Shown here: positions 1 to 13,800 of the stretch, piece after piece
Position numbering within the stretch: position 1 is the stretch's first letter
Layout: every line of letters starts with the position of its first letter
Assembly: GCF_050948175.1 (NCBI RefSeq)
Contig: NW_027490135.1
Span: forward strand, 1,178,001 to 1,242,000
Direction: 5' to 3'
From: Xylocopa sonorina
Lineage: Eukaryota > Arthropoda > Insecta > Hymenoptera > Apidae
Length of the DNA: 64,000 nt
Notes under the pieces: model-generated
What the model saw: only the letters and a program-made list of their open reading frames with translations
Told to the model about the DNA's origin: nothing
Databases searched by the model: none
Program-made: the position numbers and the translations under genes

Positions 1-3000
1 TCGTAGCAATAGAGTTCTAATGATTCTTAAAACGCGATATCGCATCTCACTCTATGTTTCATGGTAAGGTATAATATGATTTGCGAAGTGTCATGTGTTC
101 CTCGGCTACACTTCAAATGAATGTAAATGCGACACATCCTTGCTAGGAAATAGCGTCTGCAGATGTCTACGTATGGTAGCGATAAAGTTCTAATGCTTCT
201 TAAAACGCGATATCGCATCTCATTTCTATGTTTCATGGTAAGATGTAATATGATTTGCGAAGTGTTATGTATTCCTCCTCTACACTTCAAATGAATGTAA
301 ATGCGACACTTCCTTGCCAGGAAATAGCGTTTGCAAATGTCTACCTATCGTAGCAATAGTTTTCTTATGCTTCTTAAAACGCGATATCGCATCTCATTTC
401 TATGTTTCATAGTAAGATATAATATGATTTGCGAAGTGTTATGCATTCCTCGTCTACGGTTCAAATGAAAGTAAATGCGACACTTCCTTGCATGGAAATA
501 ACGATTGCAGATGTTTACGTATCGTAGCAATAGAGTTCATATGATTCATAAAACGCGATATCGCATCTCATTTCTATGTTTCATGGTAAGATATAACATG
601 ATTTGCGAAGAGTTTTGTATTCCTCGTCTACACTCCAAATGAATGTGAATGCGATACTTCCTCGCTAGGAAACAGCGTTTGCAGATATCTACGTATCGTA
701 GCAATAGCTTTCTAATGCTTCTTAAAACGCGATATCGCATCTCATTTCTATGTTTCATGGTAAGATATAATATTCATTGCGAAGTGTTTTGCATACCTCG
801 TCTACGATTCAAATGAAAGTAAATGCGACACTTCCTTGCAAGGAAATAACGATTGCTGATGTCTACGTATCGTAGCAATAGAGTTCATATGATTCTTAAA
901 ACGCGATATCGCATCTCATTTCTATGTTTCATGGTAAGATATAACATGATTTGCGAAGTGTTATGTATTCCTCGTCTACAGTTCAAATGAATGTGAGTGC
1001 GATACTTCCTCGCTAGGAAATAGCGTCTGCAGATGTCTAGGTATCGTAGCAAAAGAGTTCTAATGCTTCTTAAAACGCGATATCGCATCTCATTCTATGT
1101 TTCATGGTAAGATATAATATGATATGCGAAGTGTCATGTATTCCTCGGCTACACTTCAAATGAATGTAAATGCGACACTTCCTTGCTAGGAAATAGCGTC
1201 TGCAGATGTCTACGAATGGTAGCGATAAAGTTCTAGTGCTTCTTAAAACGCGATATCGCATCTCATTTCTATGTTTCATGGTAAGATATAATATGATTTG
1301 CGAAGTGTCATGTATTCCTCGTCTACACTTCAAATGAAAGTAAATGCGACACTTCCTTGCATGGAAATAACGATTGCAGATGTTTACGTATCGTAGCAAT
1401 AGAGTTCATATGATTCTTAAAACGCGATATCGCATCTCATTTCTATGATTCATGGTAACATATAATATGATTTGCGAAGTGTCATGTATTCCTCGTCTAC
1501 ACTTCAAATGAATGTAAATGCGAAACTTCCTTGCTAGGAAATATCGTCTGCAGATGTCTAGGTATTGTAGCAATAGAGTTCATATGATTCATAAAACGCG
1601 ATATCGCATCTCATTTCTATGTTTCATGGTAAGATATAACATGATTTGCGAAGAGTTTTGTATTCCTCGTCTACACTCCAAATGAATGTGAATGCGATAC
1701 TTCCTCGCTAGGAAATAGCGTTTGCAGATGTCTACGTATCGTAGCAATAGATTTCTAATGCTTCTTAAATCGCGATATCGCATCTCATTTCTATGTTTCA
1801 TGGTAAGATATAATATGATTTGCGAAGTGTCATGTATTCCTCATCTACACTTCAAATGAAAGTGAATGCGACACTTCCTCGCTAGGAAATAGCGTCTGCA
1901 GATGTCTAGGTATCGTAGCAATAGAGTTCTAATGCTTCTTAAAACGCGATATCGCATCTCATTTCTATGCTTCATGGTAAGATATAATATGATTTGCGAA
2001 GTGTTATGCATTCCTCCTCTACGATTCAAATGAAAGTAAATGCGACACTTCCTTGCATGGAAATAACGATTGCAGATGTTTACGTATCGTAGCAATAGAG
2101 TTCATATGATTCATAAAACTCGATATCGCATCTCATTTCTATGTTTCATGGTAAGATATAACATGATTTGCGAAGAGTTTTGTATTCCTCGTCTACACTC
2201 CAAATGAATGTGAATGCGATACTTCCTCGCTAGGAAATAGCGTTTGCAGATATCTACGTATCGTAGCAATAGCTTTCTAATGCTTCTTAAAACGCGATAT
2301 CGCATCTCATTTCTATGTTTCATGGTAAGATATAACATGATTTGCGAAGAGTTTTGTATTCCTCGTCTACACTCCTAATGAATGTGAATGCGATACTTCC
2401 TCGCTAGGAAATAGCGTTTGCAGATGTCTACGTATCGTAGCAATAGCTTTCTAATGCTTCTTAAAACGCGATATCGCATCTCATATCTATGTTTCATGGT
2501 AAGATATAATATGATTTGCGGAGTGTTATGTATTCCTCGTCTATACTTCAAATGAATGTGAATGCGATGCTTCCTCGCTCGGAAATAGCGTTTGCAGATG
2601 TCTACGTATCGTAGCATTAGCTTTCTAATGCTTCTTAAAACGCGATATCGCATCTCATTTCTATGTTTCATGGTAAGATATAATATGATTTGCGAAGTGT
2701 CATGTATTCCTCGTCTACACTTCAAATGAATGTAAATGCGACACTTCCCTGCTCGGAAATAGCGTCTGCAGATGTCTAGGTATCGTAGCAATAGACTTCT
2801 AATGCTTCTTAAAACGAGATATTGCATCTCATATCTATGTTTCATGATAAGATAGAATATTCATTGCGAAGTGTTATGCATTCCTCTTCTACGATTCAAA
2901 TGAAAGTAAATGCGACACTTCCTTGCAAGGAAATAGCGTTTGCAGATGTCTACGTATCGTAGCAATAGAGTTCATATGATTCTTAAAACGCGATATCGTA

Positions 3001-6000
3001 TCTCATTTCTATGTTTCATGGTAAGATGTAATATGATTTGCGAAGTGTCGTGTATTCCTCGTCTACACTTCAAATGAATGTGAATCCGATACTTCCTCGC
3101 TAGGATGTAGCGTTTGCAGCTGTCTACGTATCGTAGCGTTAGCCTTCTAGTGCTACTTAAAACGCGATATCGCATCTCATATTTATGTTTCATGGTAAGA
3201 TATAATATGATTTGCGAAGTGTTATGTATTCCTCGTCTACACTTCAAATGAATGTGAATGCGACACTTCTTCGCTAGGAAATAGCGTTTGCAGATGTCTA
3301 CGTAACGTAGCATTAGCTTTCTAATGCTTCTTAAAACGCGATATCGCATCTCATTTCTATGTTTCATGGTAAGATATAATATGATTTGCGAAGTGTCATG
3401 TATTCCTCGTCTACACTTCAAATGAATGTAAATGCGACACTTCCCTGCTCGGAAATAGCGTCTGCAGATGTCTAGGTATCGTAGCAATAGACTTCTAATG
3501 CTTCTTAAAACGAGATATTGCATCTCATATCTATGTTTCATGATAAGATATAATATGATTTGCGAAGTGTCATGTATTCCTCGTCGACACTGCAAATGAA
3601 TGTGAATGCGATACTTCCTCGCTAGGAAATAGCGTTTGCAGATATCTACGTATAGTAGCAATAGCTTTCTAATGCTTCTTAAAACGCGATATCGCATCTC
3701 ATTTCTATGTTTCATGGTAAGATATAATATGATTTGCGAAGTGTCATGTATTCCTCGTCGACACTGCAAATGAATGTAAATGCGACAATTCCTTGCAAGG
3801 AAATAGCGTTTGCAGATGCCTACGTATCGAAGCAATAGAGTTCAAATGCTTCTTATAACGAGATATTGCATCTCATATCTATGTTTCATGATAAGATGTA
3901 ATATTCATTGCGAAGTGTTATGCATTCCTCGTCTACGATTCAAATGAAAGTAAATGCGACACTTCCTTGCAAGGAAATAACGATTGCAGATGTCTACGTA
4001 TCGTAGCAATAGAGTTCATATGATTCATAAAACGCGATATCGCATCTCATTTCTATGTTTCATGGTAAGATATAACATGATTTGCGACGAGTTTTGTATT
4101 CCTCGTCTACACTCCAAATGAATGTGAATGCGACACTTCCTTGCTAGGAAATAGCGTCTGCAGATGTCTAGGTATCGTAGCGATAGTGTTCTAATGCTTC
4201 TTAAAACGCGATATCGCATCTCATTTCTATGTTTCATGGTAAGATATAATATGATTTGCGAAGTGTTATGTATTCCTCGTCTACACTTCAAATGAATGTG
4301 AATGCGACACTTCCTCGCTAGGAAATAGCGTTTGGAGATGTCTACGTATCGTAGCAATGGAGTTCTTATGATTCTCAAAACGCGATATCGCATCTCATTT
4401 CTATGTTTCATGGTAAGATATAATATACTTTGCGAAGTGTTATGCATTCCTCGTCTACGATTCAAATGAAAGTAAATGCGACACTTCCTTGCAAGGAAAT
4501 AGCGTTTGCAGATGTCTACGTATCGTAGCAATAGAGTTAATGTGATTCTTAAAACGCGATATCGCATCTCATTTCTATGTTTCATGGTAAGATGTAATAT
4601 GATTTGCGATGTGTTATGTATTCCTCCTCTACACTTCAAATGAATGTAAATGCGACACTTCCTTGCCAGGAAATAGCGTTTGCAAATGTCTACGTATCGT
4701 AGCAATAGAGTTCTAATGCTCCTTAGAACGCGATATCGCATCTCATTTCTATGGTTCATGGTAAGATATAATACGATTTGCGAAGTGTTATGTATTCCTC
4801 GTCTACACTTCAAATGAATGTGAATGCGACACTTCCTCGCTAGGAAATAGCGTTTGCAGATGTCTACGTATAGTAGCAATAGATTTCTAATGCTCCTTAA
4901 AACACGATATCGCATCCCATTTCTATGTTTCATGGTAAGATATAGTATGATTTGCGAAGTGTTATGTATTCCTCGTCTACACTTCAAATGAATGTAAATG
5001 CGACACTTCCTTGCTAGGAAATAGTGTCTGAAGATGTCTAGGTATCGTAGCAATAGAGATCTAATGCTTCTTAAAACGCGATATCGCATCTCATTCCTAT
5101 GTCTCATGGTAAGATATAATATGATTTGCGAAGTGTCATGTATTCCTCCTCTACACTTCAAATGAATGTAAATGCGACACTTCCTTGCTAGGAAATAGCG
5201 TTTGCAGATATCCTGGTATCGTAGCAATAGAGTACTAATGCTTCTTAAAACGCGATATCGCATCTCATTTCTATGTTTCATGGTAAGATGTAATATGATT
5301 TGCGAAGTGTTATGTATTCCTCCTCTACACTTCAAATGAATGTAAATGCGACACTTCCTTGCCAGGAAATAGCGTTTGCAAATGTCTACGTATCGTAGCA
5401 ATAGAGTTCTAATGCTCCTTAGAACGCGATATCGCATCTCATTTCTATGTTTCATGGTAAGATATAATACGATTTGCGAAGTGTTATGTATTCCTCGCCT
5501 ACACTTCAAATGAATGTAAATGCGACACTTCCTTGCTAGGAAATAGCGTCTGCAGCTGTCTAGGTATCGTAGCGATAGTGTTCTAATGCTTCTTAAAACG
5601 CGATATCGCATCCCATTTCTATGTTTCATGGTAAGATATAATATGATTTGCGAAGTGTTATGTATTCCTCCTCTACACTTCAAATGAATGTAAATGCGAC
5701 ACTTCCTTGCAAGGAAATAGCGTTTGCAGATGTCTACCTATCGTAGCAATAGAATTCTAATGCTTCTTAAAACGCGATATCGCATCTCATTTCTATGTTT
5801 CATGGTACGATATAATATGATTTGCGAATTTTTACTTATTCCTCGTCTACACTTCAAATGAATGTGAATGCGACACTTCCTCGCTAGGAAATAGCGTTTG
5901 CAGATGTCTACGTATCGTAGCAATAGAGTTCTTATGATTCTCAAAACGCGATATCGCATCTCATTTCTATGTTTCATGGTAACATATAATATACTTTGCG

Positions 6001-6990
6001 AATTGTTATGCATTCCTCGTCTACGATTCAAATGAAAGTAAATGCGAAACTTCCTTGCTAGGAAATAGCGTCTGCAGATGTCTAGGTATTGTAGCAATAG
6101 AGTTCATATGATTCATAAAACGCGATATCGCATCTCATTTCTATGTTTCATGGTAAGATATAACATGATTTGCGAAGAGTTTTGTATTCCTCGTCTACAC
6201 TCCAAATGAATGCGAATGCGATACTTCCTCGCTAGGAAATAGCGTTTGCAGATGTCTACGTATCGTAGCAATAGCTTTCTAATGCTTCTTAAAACGCGAT
6301 ATCGCATCTCATATCTATGTTTCATGGTAAGATATAATATGATTTGCGGAGTGTTATGTATTCCTCGTCTACACTTCAAATGAATGTGAATACGACACTT
6401 CCTCGCTAGGAAATAGCGTTTGCAGATGTCTAGGTATCGTAGCAATAGATTTCTAATGCTTCTTAAAACGCGATAACGCATCTCATTTCTATGTTTCATG
6501 GTAAGATATAATATGATTTGAGAAGTGTCATGTATTCCTCGTCTACACTTCAAATGAATGTAAATGCGAAACTTCCTTGCTAGGAAATAGCGTCTGCAGA
6601 TGTTTGGGTATCGTAGCAATAGAGTTCTAATGCTTCTTAAAACGCGATATCGCATCTCATTCTATGTTTCATGGTAAGATATAATATGATTTGCGAAGTG
6701 TCATGTATTCCTCGGCTACACTTCAAATGAATGTAAATGCGACACTTCCTTGCTAGGAAATAGCGTCTGCAGATGTCTAGGTATCGTAGCAATAGAGTTC
6801 AAATGCTTCTTAAAACGAGATAGCGCATCTCATATCTATGTTTCATGACAAGATATAATACTCATTTCTAAGTGTTATGCATTCCTCGTCTACGATTCAA
6901 ATGAATGTAAATGCGACACTTCCTAGCAAGGAAATAGCGTTTGCAGATGTCTACGTATCGTAGCAATAGATTTCTAATGCTTCTTAAATC
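1..6990. repeat. Left segment: diverse monomers without a long clean HOR
   Basis: About 40 monomers in mixed order. 173-bp units occur at the left edge (near 45) and near 1090 and 6658, each lacking one T in CATTTCTATG. Variant GAGATATTGC units start at 2816, 3512 and 3860, and a GAGATAGCGC unit at 6817. Short blocks recur (for example the unit near 546-758 resembles that near 2126-2338), but no large period dominates. I read this as an older or less homogenised part of the array than the segments from 10.9 kb rightwards. There are no genes. Confidence 0.7.
4025..5683 (-). other. Longest minus-strand open frame (552 codons); judged not a gene
   Basis: This open frame is about 9.5 copies of one basic 58-residue unit containing MKHRNEMRYRVL, RYVDICKRYFLARKCR and GIHNTSQ. 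It exists because the 174-bp monomer equals 58 codons and one consensus frame lacks stops. Shorter versions occur all over the window. They end wherever a single substitution makes TGA (units with TTCATAAAA, or with TTCATATG or TTCAAATG) or where a 173-, 170- or 176-bp unit shifts frame. Changes between units alter amino acids freely (Asn/Asp, Tyr/His, Lys/Arg, Leu/Ser). There is no unique start region, domain or flanking gene structure. Non-coding satellite is much more likely, although transcription cannot be excluded. Confidence 0.9.
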
Positions 6991-7735
6991 GCGATATCGC
7001 ATCTCATTTCTATGTTTCATGGTAAGATATAATATGATTTTCGAAGTGTCATGTATTCCTCGTCTACACTTCAAATGAAAGTGAATGCGACACTTCCTCG
7101 CTAGGAAATAGCGTCTGCAGATGTCTAGGTATCGTAGCAATAGAGTTCTAATGCTTCTTAAAACGCGATATCGCATCTCATTTCTATGATTCATGGTAAG
7201 ATATAATATGATTTGCGAAGTGTCATGTATTCCTCGTCTACACTTCAAATGAATGTAAATGCGAAACTTCCTTGCTAGGAAATAGCGTCTGCAGATGTCT
7301 AGGTATTGTAGCAATAGAGTTCATATGATTCATAAAACGCGATATCGCATCTCATTTCTATGTTTCATGGTAAGATATAATATGATTTTCGAAGTGTCAT
7401 GTATTCCTCGTCTACACTTCAAATGAAAGTGAATGCGACACTTCCTCGCTAGGAAATAGCGTCTGCAGATGTCTAGGTATCGTAGCAATAGAGTTCTAAT
7501 GCTTCTTAAAACGCGATATCGCATCTCATTTCTATGATTCATGGTAAGATATAATATGATTTGCGAAGTGTCATGTATTCCTCGTCTACACTTCAAATGA
7601 ATGTAAATGCGAAACTTCCTTGCTAGGAAATAGCGTCTGCAGATGTCTAGGTATTGTAGCAATAGAGTTCATATGATTCATAAAACGCGATATCGCATCT
7701 CATTTCTATGTTTCATGGTAAGATATAATATGATT
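6991..7735. repeat. Two-monomer (348 bp) tandem duplication
   Basis: The marker GATTTTCG occurs at 7036 and 7384, exactly 348 bp apart, and the flanking sequence including CTATGATTC and GGTATTGTAG repeats with it. The first copy enters from a unit reading TTAAATCGCG. The second exits at about 7736, where GATTTGCG returns. This is a small, recent unequal exchange inside the otherwise diverse left segment. Confidence 0.85.
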
Positions 7736-7860
7736 TGCGAAGTGTCATGTATTCCTCGACTACACTTCAAATGAATGTAAATGCGACACTTCCTTGCTAG
7801 GAAATAACGTCTGCAGATGTCTACGTATGGTAGCGATAAAGTTCTAATGCTTCTTAAAAC

Positions 7861-8007
7861 GCGATATCGCATCTCATTCCTATGCTTCATGGTAAGATAT
7901 AATATGATTTGCGAAGTGTTATGTATTCCTCGTCTACATCTTGCAAAGAAATAGCGTTTGCAGATGTCTACGTATCGTAGCAGTAGATATCTAATGCTTC
8001 TTAAAAC
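7861..8007. repeat. Deleted 147-bp monomer
   Basis: Anchors at 7861 and 8008 are 147 bp apart. Compared with the related unit near 9300, 27 bp are missing between GTCTACA and CTTGCAAAG, removing one ACACTTC arm and the left half of dyad 2. This is the only large internal deletion I found among 367 monomers. It is not present in the matching units near 9300, 17650, 20790 and 23920, so it arose after those copies diverged. Confidence 0.92.
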
Positions 8008-8181
8008 GCGATATCGCATCTCATTTCTATGTTTCAGGGTAAGACATAATATGATTTTCGAAGTGTCATGTATTCCTTGTCTACACTGTAAATGAATGTA
8101 AATGAGACAATTCCTTGCAAGGAAATAGCGTTTGCAGATGTCTACGTATCGAAGCAATAGAGTTCAAATGCTCCTTAAAAC

Positions 8182-8355
8182 GAGATATTGCATCTCATAT
8201 CTATGTTTCATGATAAGATATAATATTCATTGCGAAGTGTTATGCATTCCTCGTCTACGATTCAAATGAAAGTAAATGCGACACTTCCTTGCAAGGAAAT
8301 AGCGTTTGCAGATGTCTACGAATCGTAGCAATAGCTTTCTAATGCTTCTTAGAAC
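8182..8355. repeat. Variant 'R-type' monomer (example) with lost dyad 1
   Basis: A clearly separate monomer class defined by linked changes: GAGATATTGC instead of the palindrome, then CATATCTATG, CATGATAAG, TATTCATTGCG, TATGCATTCC, CTACGATTCAAATGAAAG and often AACGATTGCAG. I find 28 such units starting at 2816, 3512, 3860, 8182, 9573, 10443, 12706, 14621, 15665, 17928, 18798, 21061, 21931, 24194, 25064, 26802, 28194, 29760, 34630, 38458, 39502, 41938, 43678, 44722, 48376, 50116, 51160 and 59856. The linked set is not complete in every one; those at 3512 and 59856, for example, revert to other types partway. Three units reading GAGATAGCGC (6817, 8703, 17232) look intermediate. Their spacing follows the HORs, for example 870 bp within each 18-mer copy. 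Confidence 0.85.
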
Positions 8356-10875
8356 GCGAAATCGCATCTCATTTCTATGTTTCATGGTAAGATATAATAT
8401 GATTTGCGAAGTGTCATGTATTCCTCGTCTACACTTCAAATGAATGTAAATGCGACACTTCCTTGCAAGGAAATAGCGTTTGCAGATGTTTACCTATCGT
8501 AGCAATAGCTTTCTAATGCATCTTAAAACGCGATATCGCATCTCATTCTATGTTTCATGGTAAGATATAATATGATTTGCGAAGTGTCATGTATTCCTCG
8601 GCTACACTTCAAATGTATGTAAATGCGACACTTCCTTGCTAGGAAATAGCGTCTGCAGATGTCTAGGTATCGTAGCAATAGAGTTCAAATGCTTCTTAAA
8701 ACGAGATAGCGCATCTCATATCTATGTTTCATGACAAGATATAATACTCATTTCTAAGTGTTATGCATTCCTCGTCTACGATTCAAATGAATGTAAATGC
8801 GACACTTCCTAGCAAGGAAATAGCATTTGCAGATGTCTACGTATCGTAGCAATAGATTTCTAATGCTTCTTAAATCGCGATATCGCATCTCATTTCTATG
8901 TTTCATGGTAAGATATAATATGATTTGCGAAGTGTCATGTATTCCTCGACTACACTTCAAATGAATGTAAATGCGACACTTCCTTGCTAGGAAATAGCGG
9001 CTGCAGATGTCTAGGTATCGTAGCAATAGAGTTCTAATGCTTCTTAAAACGCGATATCGCATCTCATTTCTATGTCTCATGGTAAGATATAATATGATTT
9101 GCGAAGTGTCGTGTATTCCTCCTCTACACTTCAAATGAATGTAAATGCGACACTTCCTTGCTAGGAAATAGCGTCTGCAGATGTCTACGTATGGTAGCGA
9201 TAAAGTTCTAATGCTTCTTAAAACGCGATATCGCATCTCATTCCTATGCTTCATGGTAAGATATAATATGATTTGCGAAGTGTTATGTATTCCACGTCTA
9301 CACTTCAAATGAATGTAAATGCGACACTTCCTTGCAAAGAAATAGCGCTTGCAGATATCTACGTATCGTAGCAGTAGATATCTAATGCTTCTTAAAACGC
9401 GATATCGCATCTCATTCCTATGTTTCATGGTAAGACATAATATGATTTTCGAAGTGTCATGTATTCCTCGTCTACACTGCAAATGAATGTAAATGAGACA
9501 ATTCCTTGCAAGGAAATAGCGTTTGCAGATGTCTACGTATCGAAGCAATAGAGTTCAAATGCTTCTTAAAACGAGATATTGCATCTCATATCTATGTTTC
9601 ATGATAAGATGTAATATTCATTGCGAAGTGTTATGCATTCCTCGTCTACGATTCAAATGAAAGTAAATGCGACACTTCCTTGCAAGGAAATAACGATTGC
9701 AGATGTCTACGTATCGTAGCAATAGAGTTCATATGATTCATAAAACGCGATATCGCATCTCATTTCTATGTTTCATGGTAAGATATAACATGATTTGCGA
9801 AGAGTTTTGTATTCCTCGTCTACACTCCAAATGAATGTGAATGCGATACTTCCTCGCTAGGAAATAGCGTTTGCAGATGTCTACGTATCGTAGCAATAGC
9901 TTTCTAATGCTTCTTAAAACGCGATATCGCATCTCATTTCTATGTTTCATGGTAAGATATAACATGATTTGCGAAGTGTTATGTATTCCTCGTCTACACT
10001 TCAAATGAATGTGAATGCGATACTTCCTCGCTAGGAAATAGCGTTTGCAGATGTCTACGTATCGTAGCAATAGCTTTCTGATGCTTCTTAAACCGCGAAA
10101 TCGCATCTCATTTCTATGTTTCATGGTAAGATGTAATATGATTTGCGAAGTGTTATGTATTCCTCCTCTACACTTCAAATGAATGTAAATGCGACACTTC
10201 CTTGCCAGGAAATAGCGTTTGCAAATGTCTACCTATCGTAGCAATAGTTTTCTTATGCTTCTTAAAACGCGATATCGCATCTCATTTCTATGTTTCATAG
10301 TAAGATATAATATGATTTGCGAAGTGTTATGTATTCCTCTTCTACACTTCAAATGAATGTAAATGCGACACTTCCTTGCAAGAAAATAGCGTTTGCAGAT
10401 GTCTACGTATCGATGCAATAGTGTTCAAATGCTTCTTAAAACGAGATATTGCATCTCATATCTATGTTTCATGATAAGATATAATATTCATTGCGAAGTG
10501 TTATGCATTCCTCGTCTACGATTCAAATGAAAGTAAATGCGACACTTCCTTGCAAGGAAATAGCGTTTGCAGATGTCTACGTATCGTAGCAATAGCTTTC
10601 TAATGCTTCTTAGAACGCGAAATCGCATCTCATTTCTATGTTTCACGGTAAGATATAATATGATTTGCGAAGTGTTATGTATTCCACATCTACACTTCAA
10701 ATGAATGTGAATGCGACACTTCCTCGCTAGGAAATAGCGTTTGCAGATGTCTACATATCGTAGCAATAGATTTCTAATGCTTCTTAAAACGCGATATCGC
10801 ATCTCATTTCTATGTTTCATGGTAAGATATAATATGATTTGCGAAGTGTCATGTATTCCTCGTCTACACTTCAAA

Positions 10876-13800
10876 TGAATGTAAATGCGACACTTCCTTG
10901 CAAGGAAATAGCGTTTGCAGATGTTTACCTACCGTAGCAATAGAGTTCTAGTGCTTCTTAAAACGCGATATCGCATCTCATTTCTATGTCTCATGGTAAG
11001 ATATAATATGATTTGCGAAGTGTCATGTATTCCTCCTCTACACTTCAAATGAATGTAAATGCGACACTTCCTTGCTAGGAAATAGCGTTTGCAGATATCT
11101 TGGTATCGTAGCAACAGAGTTCTAATGCTTCTTAAAACGCGATATCGCATCTCATTTCTATGTTTCATGGTAAGATGTAATATGATTTGCGAAGTGTTAT
11201 GTATTCCAACTCTATATAATTCAAATGAATGTAAATGCGACACTTCCTTGCCAGGAAATAGCGTTTGCAAATGTCTACCTATCGTAGCAATAGTGTTTCA
11301 ATGCTTCTTAAAACGCGATATCGCATCTCATTTCTATGTTTCATGGTAAGATATAACATGATTTGCGAAGTGTTATGTATTCCTCGTCTACACTTCAAAT
11401 GAATGTGAATGCGATACTTCCTCGCTAGGAAGTAGCGTTTGCAGATGTCTACGTATCGTAGCAATAGCTTTCTAATGCTTCTTAAAACGCGATATCGCAT
11501 CTCATTTCTATGTTTCATGGTAAGATATAACATGATTTGCGAAGTGTTATGTATTCCTCGTCTACACTTCAAATGAATGTGAGTGCGATACTTCCTCGCT
11601 AGGAAATAGCGTTTGCAGATGTCTAGGTATCGTAGCAATAGATTTCTAATGATTCTTAAAACGCGATATCGCATCTCATTTCTATGTTTCATGGTAAGAT
11701 ATAATATGATTTGCGAAGTGTCACGTATTCCTCGTCTACACTTCAAATGAATGTAAATGCGAAACTTCCTTGCTAGGAAATAGCGGCTGCAGATGTCTAG
11801 GTATCGTAGCAATAGAGTTCTAATGCTTCTTAAAACGCGATATCGCATCTCATTCTATGTTTCATGGTAAGATATAATATGATTTGCGAAGTGTCATGTA
11901 TTCCTCGGCTACACTTTAAATGAATGTAAATGCGATACTTCCTTGCCAGGAAATAGCGTTTGCAAATGTCTACCTATCGTAGCAATAGTGTTTCAATGCT
12001 TCTTAAAACGCGATATCGCATCTCATTTCTATGTTTCATGGTAAGATATAACATGATTTGCGAAGAGTTTTGTATTCCTCGTCTACACTCCAAATGAATG
12101 TGAATGCGATACTTCCTCGCTAGGAAATAGCGTTTGCAGATGTCTACGTATCGTAGCTATAGCTTTCTAATGCTTCTTAAAACGCGATATCGCATCTCAT
12201 TTCTATGTTTCATGGTAAGATATAACATGATTTGGGAAGTGTTATGTATTCCTCGTCTACACTTCAAATGAATGTGAATGCGATACTTCCTCGCTAGGAA
12301 ATAGCGTTTGCAGATGTCTACGTATCGTAGCAATAGCTTTCTGATGCTTCTTAAAACGCGAAATCGCATCTCATTTCTATGTTTCATGGTAAGATGTAAT
12401 ATGATTTGCGAAGTGTTATGTATTCCTCCTCTACACTTCAAATGAATGTAAATGCGACACTTCCTTGCCAGGAAATAGCGTTTGCAAATGTCTACCTATC
12501 GTAGCAATAGTTTTCTTATGCTTCTTAAAACGCGATATCGCATCTCATTTCTATGTTTCATAGTAAGATATAATATGATTTGCGAAGTGTTATGTATTCC
12601 TCTTCTACACTTCAAATGAATGTAAATGCGACACTTCCTTGCAAGGAAATAGCGTTTGCAGATGTCTACGTATCGAAGCAATAGTGTTCAAATGCTTCTT
12701 AAAACGAGATATTGCATCTCATATCTATGTTTCATGATAAGATATAATATTCATTGCGAAGTGTTATGCATTCCTCGTCTACGATTCAAATGAATGTAAA
12801 TGCGACACTTCCTTGCAAGGAAATAGCGTTTGCAGATGTTTACCTACCGTAGCAATAGAGTTCTAGTGCTTCTTAAAACGCGATATCGCATCTCATTTCT
12901 ATGTCTCATGGTAAGATATAATATGATTTGCGAAGTGTCATGTATTCCTCCTCTACACTTCAAATGAATGTAAATGCGACACTTCCTTGCTAGGAAATAG
13001 CGTTTGCAGATATCTTGGTATCGTAGCAACAGAGTTCTAATGCTTCTTAAAACGCGATATCGCATCTCATTTCTATGTTTCATGGTAAGATGTAATATGA
13101 TTTGCGAAGTGTTATGTATTCCAACTCTATATAATTCAAATGAATGTAAATGCGACACTTCCTTGCCAGGAAATAGCGTTTGCAAATGTCTACCTATCGT
13201 AGCAATAGTGTTTCAATGCTTCTTAAAACGCGATATCGCATCTCATTTCTATGTTTCATGGTAAGATATAACATGATTTGCGAAGTGTTATGTATTCCTC
13301 GTCTACACTTCAAATGAATGTGAATGCGATACTTCCTCGCTAGGAAGTAGCGTTTGCAGATGTCTACGTATCGTAGCAATAGCTTTCTAATGCTTCTTAA
13401 AACGCGATATCGCATCTCATTTCTATGTTTCATGGTAAGATATAACATGATTTGCGAAGTGTTATGTATTCCTCGTCTACACTTCAAATGAATGTGAGTG
13501 CGATACTTCCTCGCTAGGAAATAGCGTTTGCAGATGTCTAGGTATCGTAGCAATAGATTTCTAATGATTCTTAAAACGCGATATCGCATCTCATTTCTAT
13601 GTTTCATGGTAAGATATAATATGATTTGCGAAGTGTCACGTATTCCTCGTCTACACTTCAAATGAATGTAAATGCGAAACTTCCTTGCTAGGAAATAGCG
13701 GCTGCAGATGTCTAGGTATCGTAGCAATAGAGTTCTAATGCTTCTTAAAACGCGATATCGCATCTCATTCTATGTTTCATGGTAAGATATAATATGATTT

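Noticed and set aside
11089..11349. Plus-strand 86-codon open frames, repeated at 13004, 16311, 19444, 22577 and 25362
   Set aside because: They arise only where the 176-bp marker unit shifts the plus-strand frame by two bases, and are copied with the HOR. There is no independent sign of coding.
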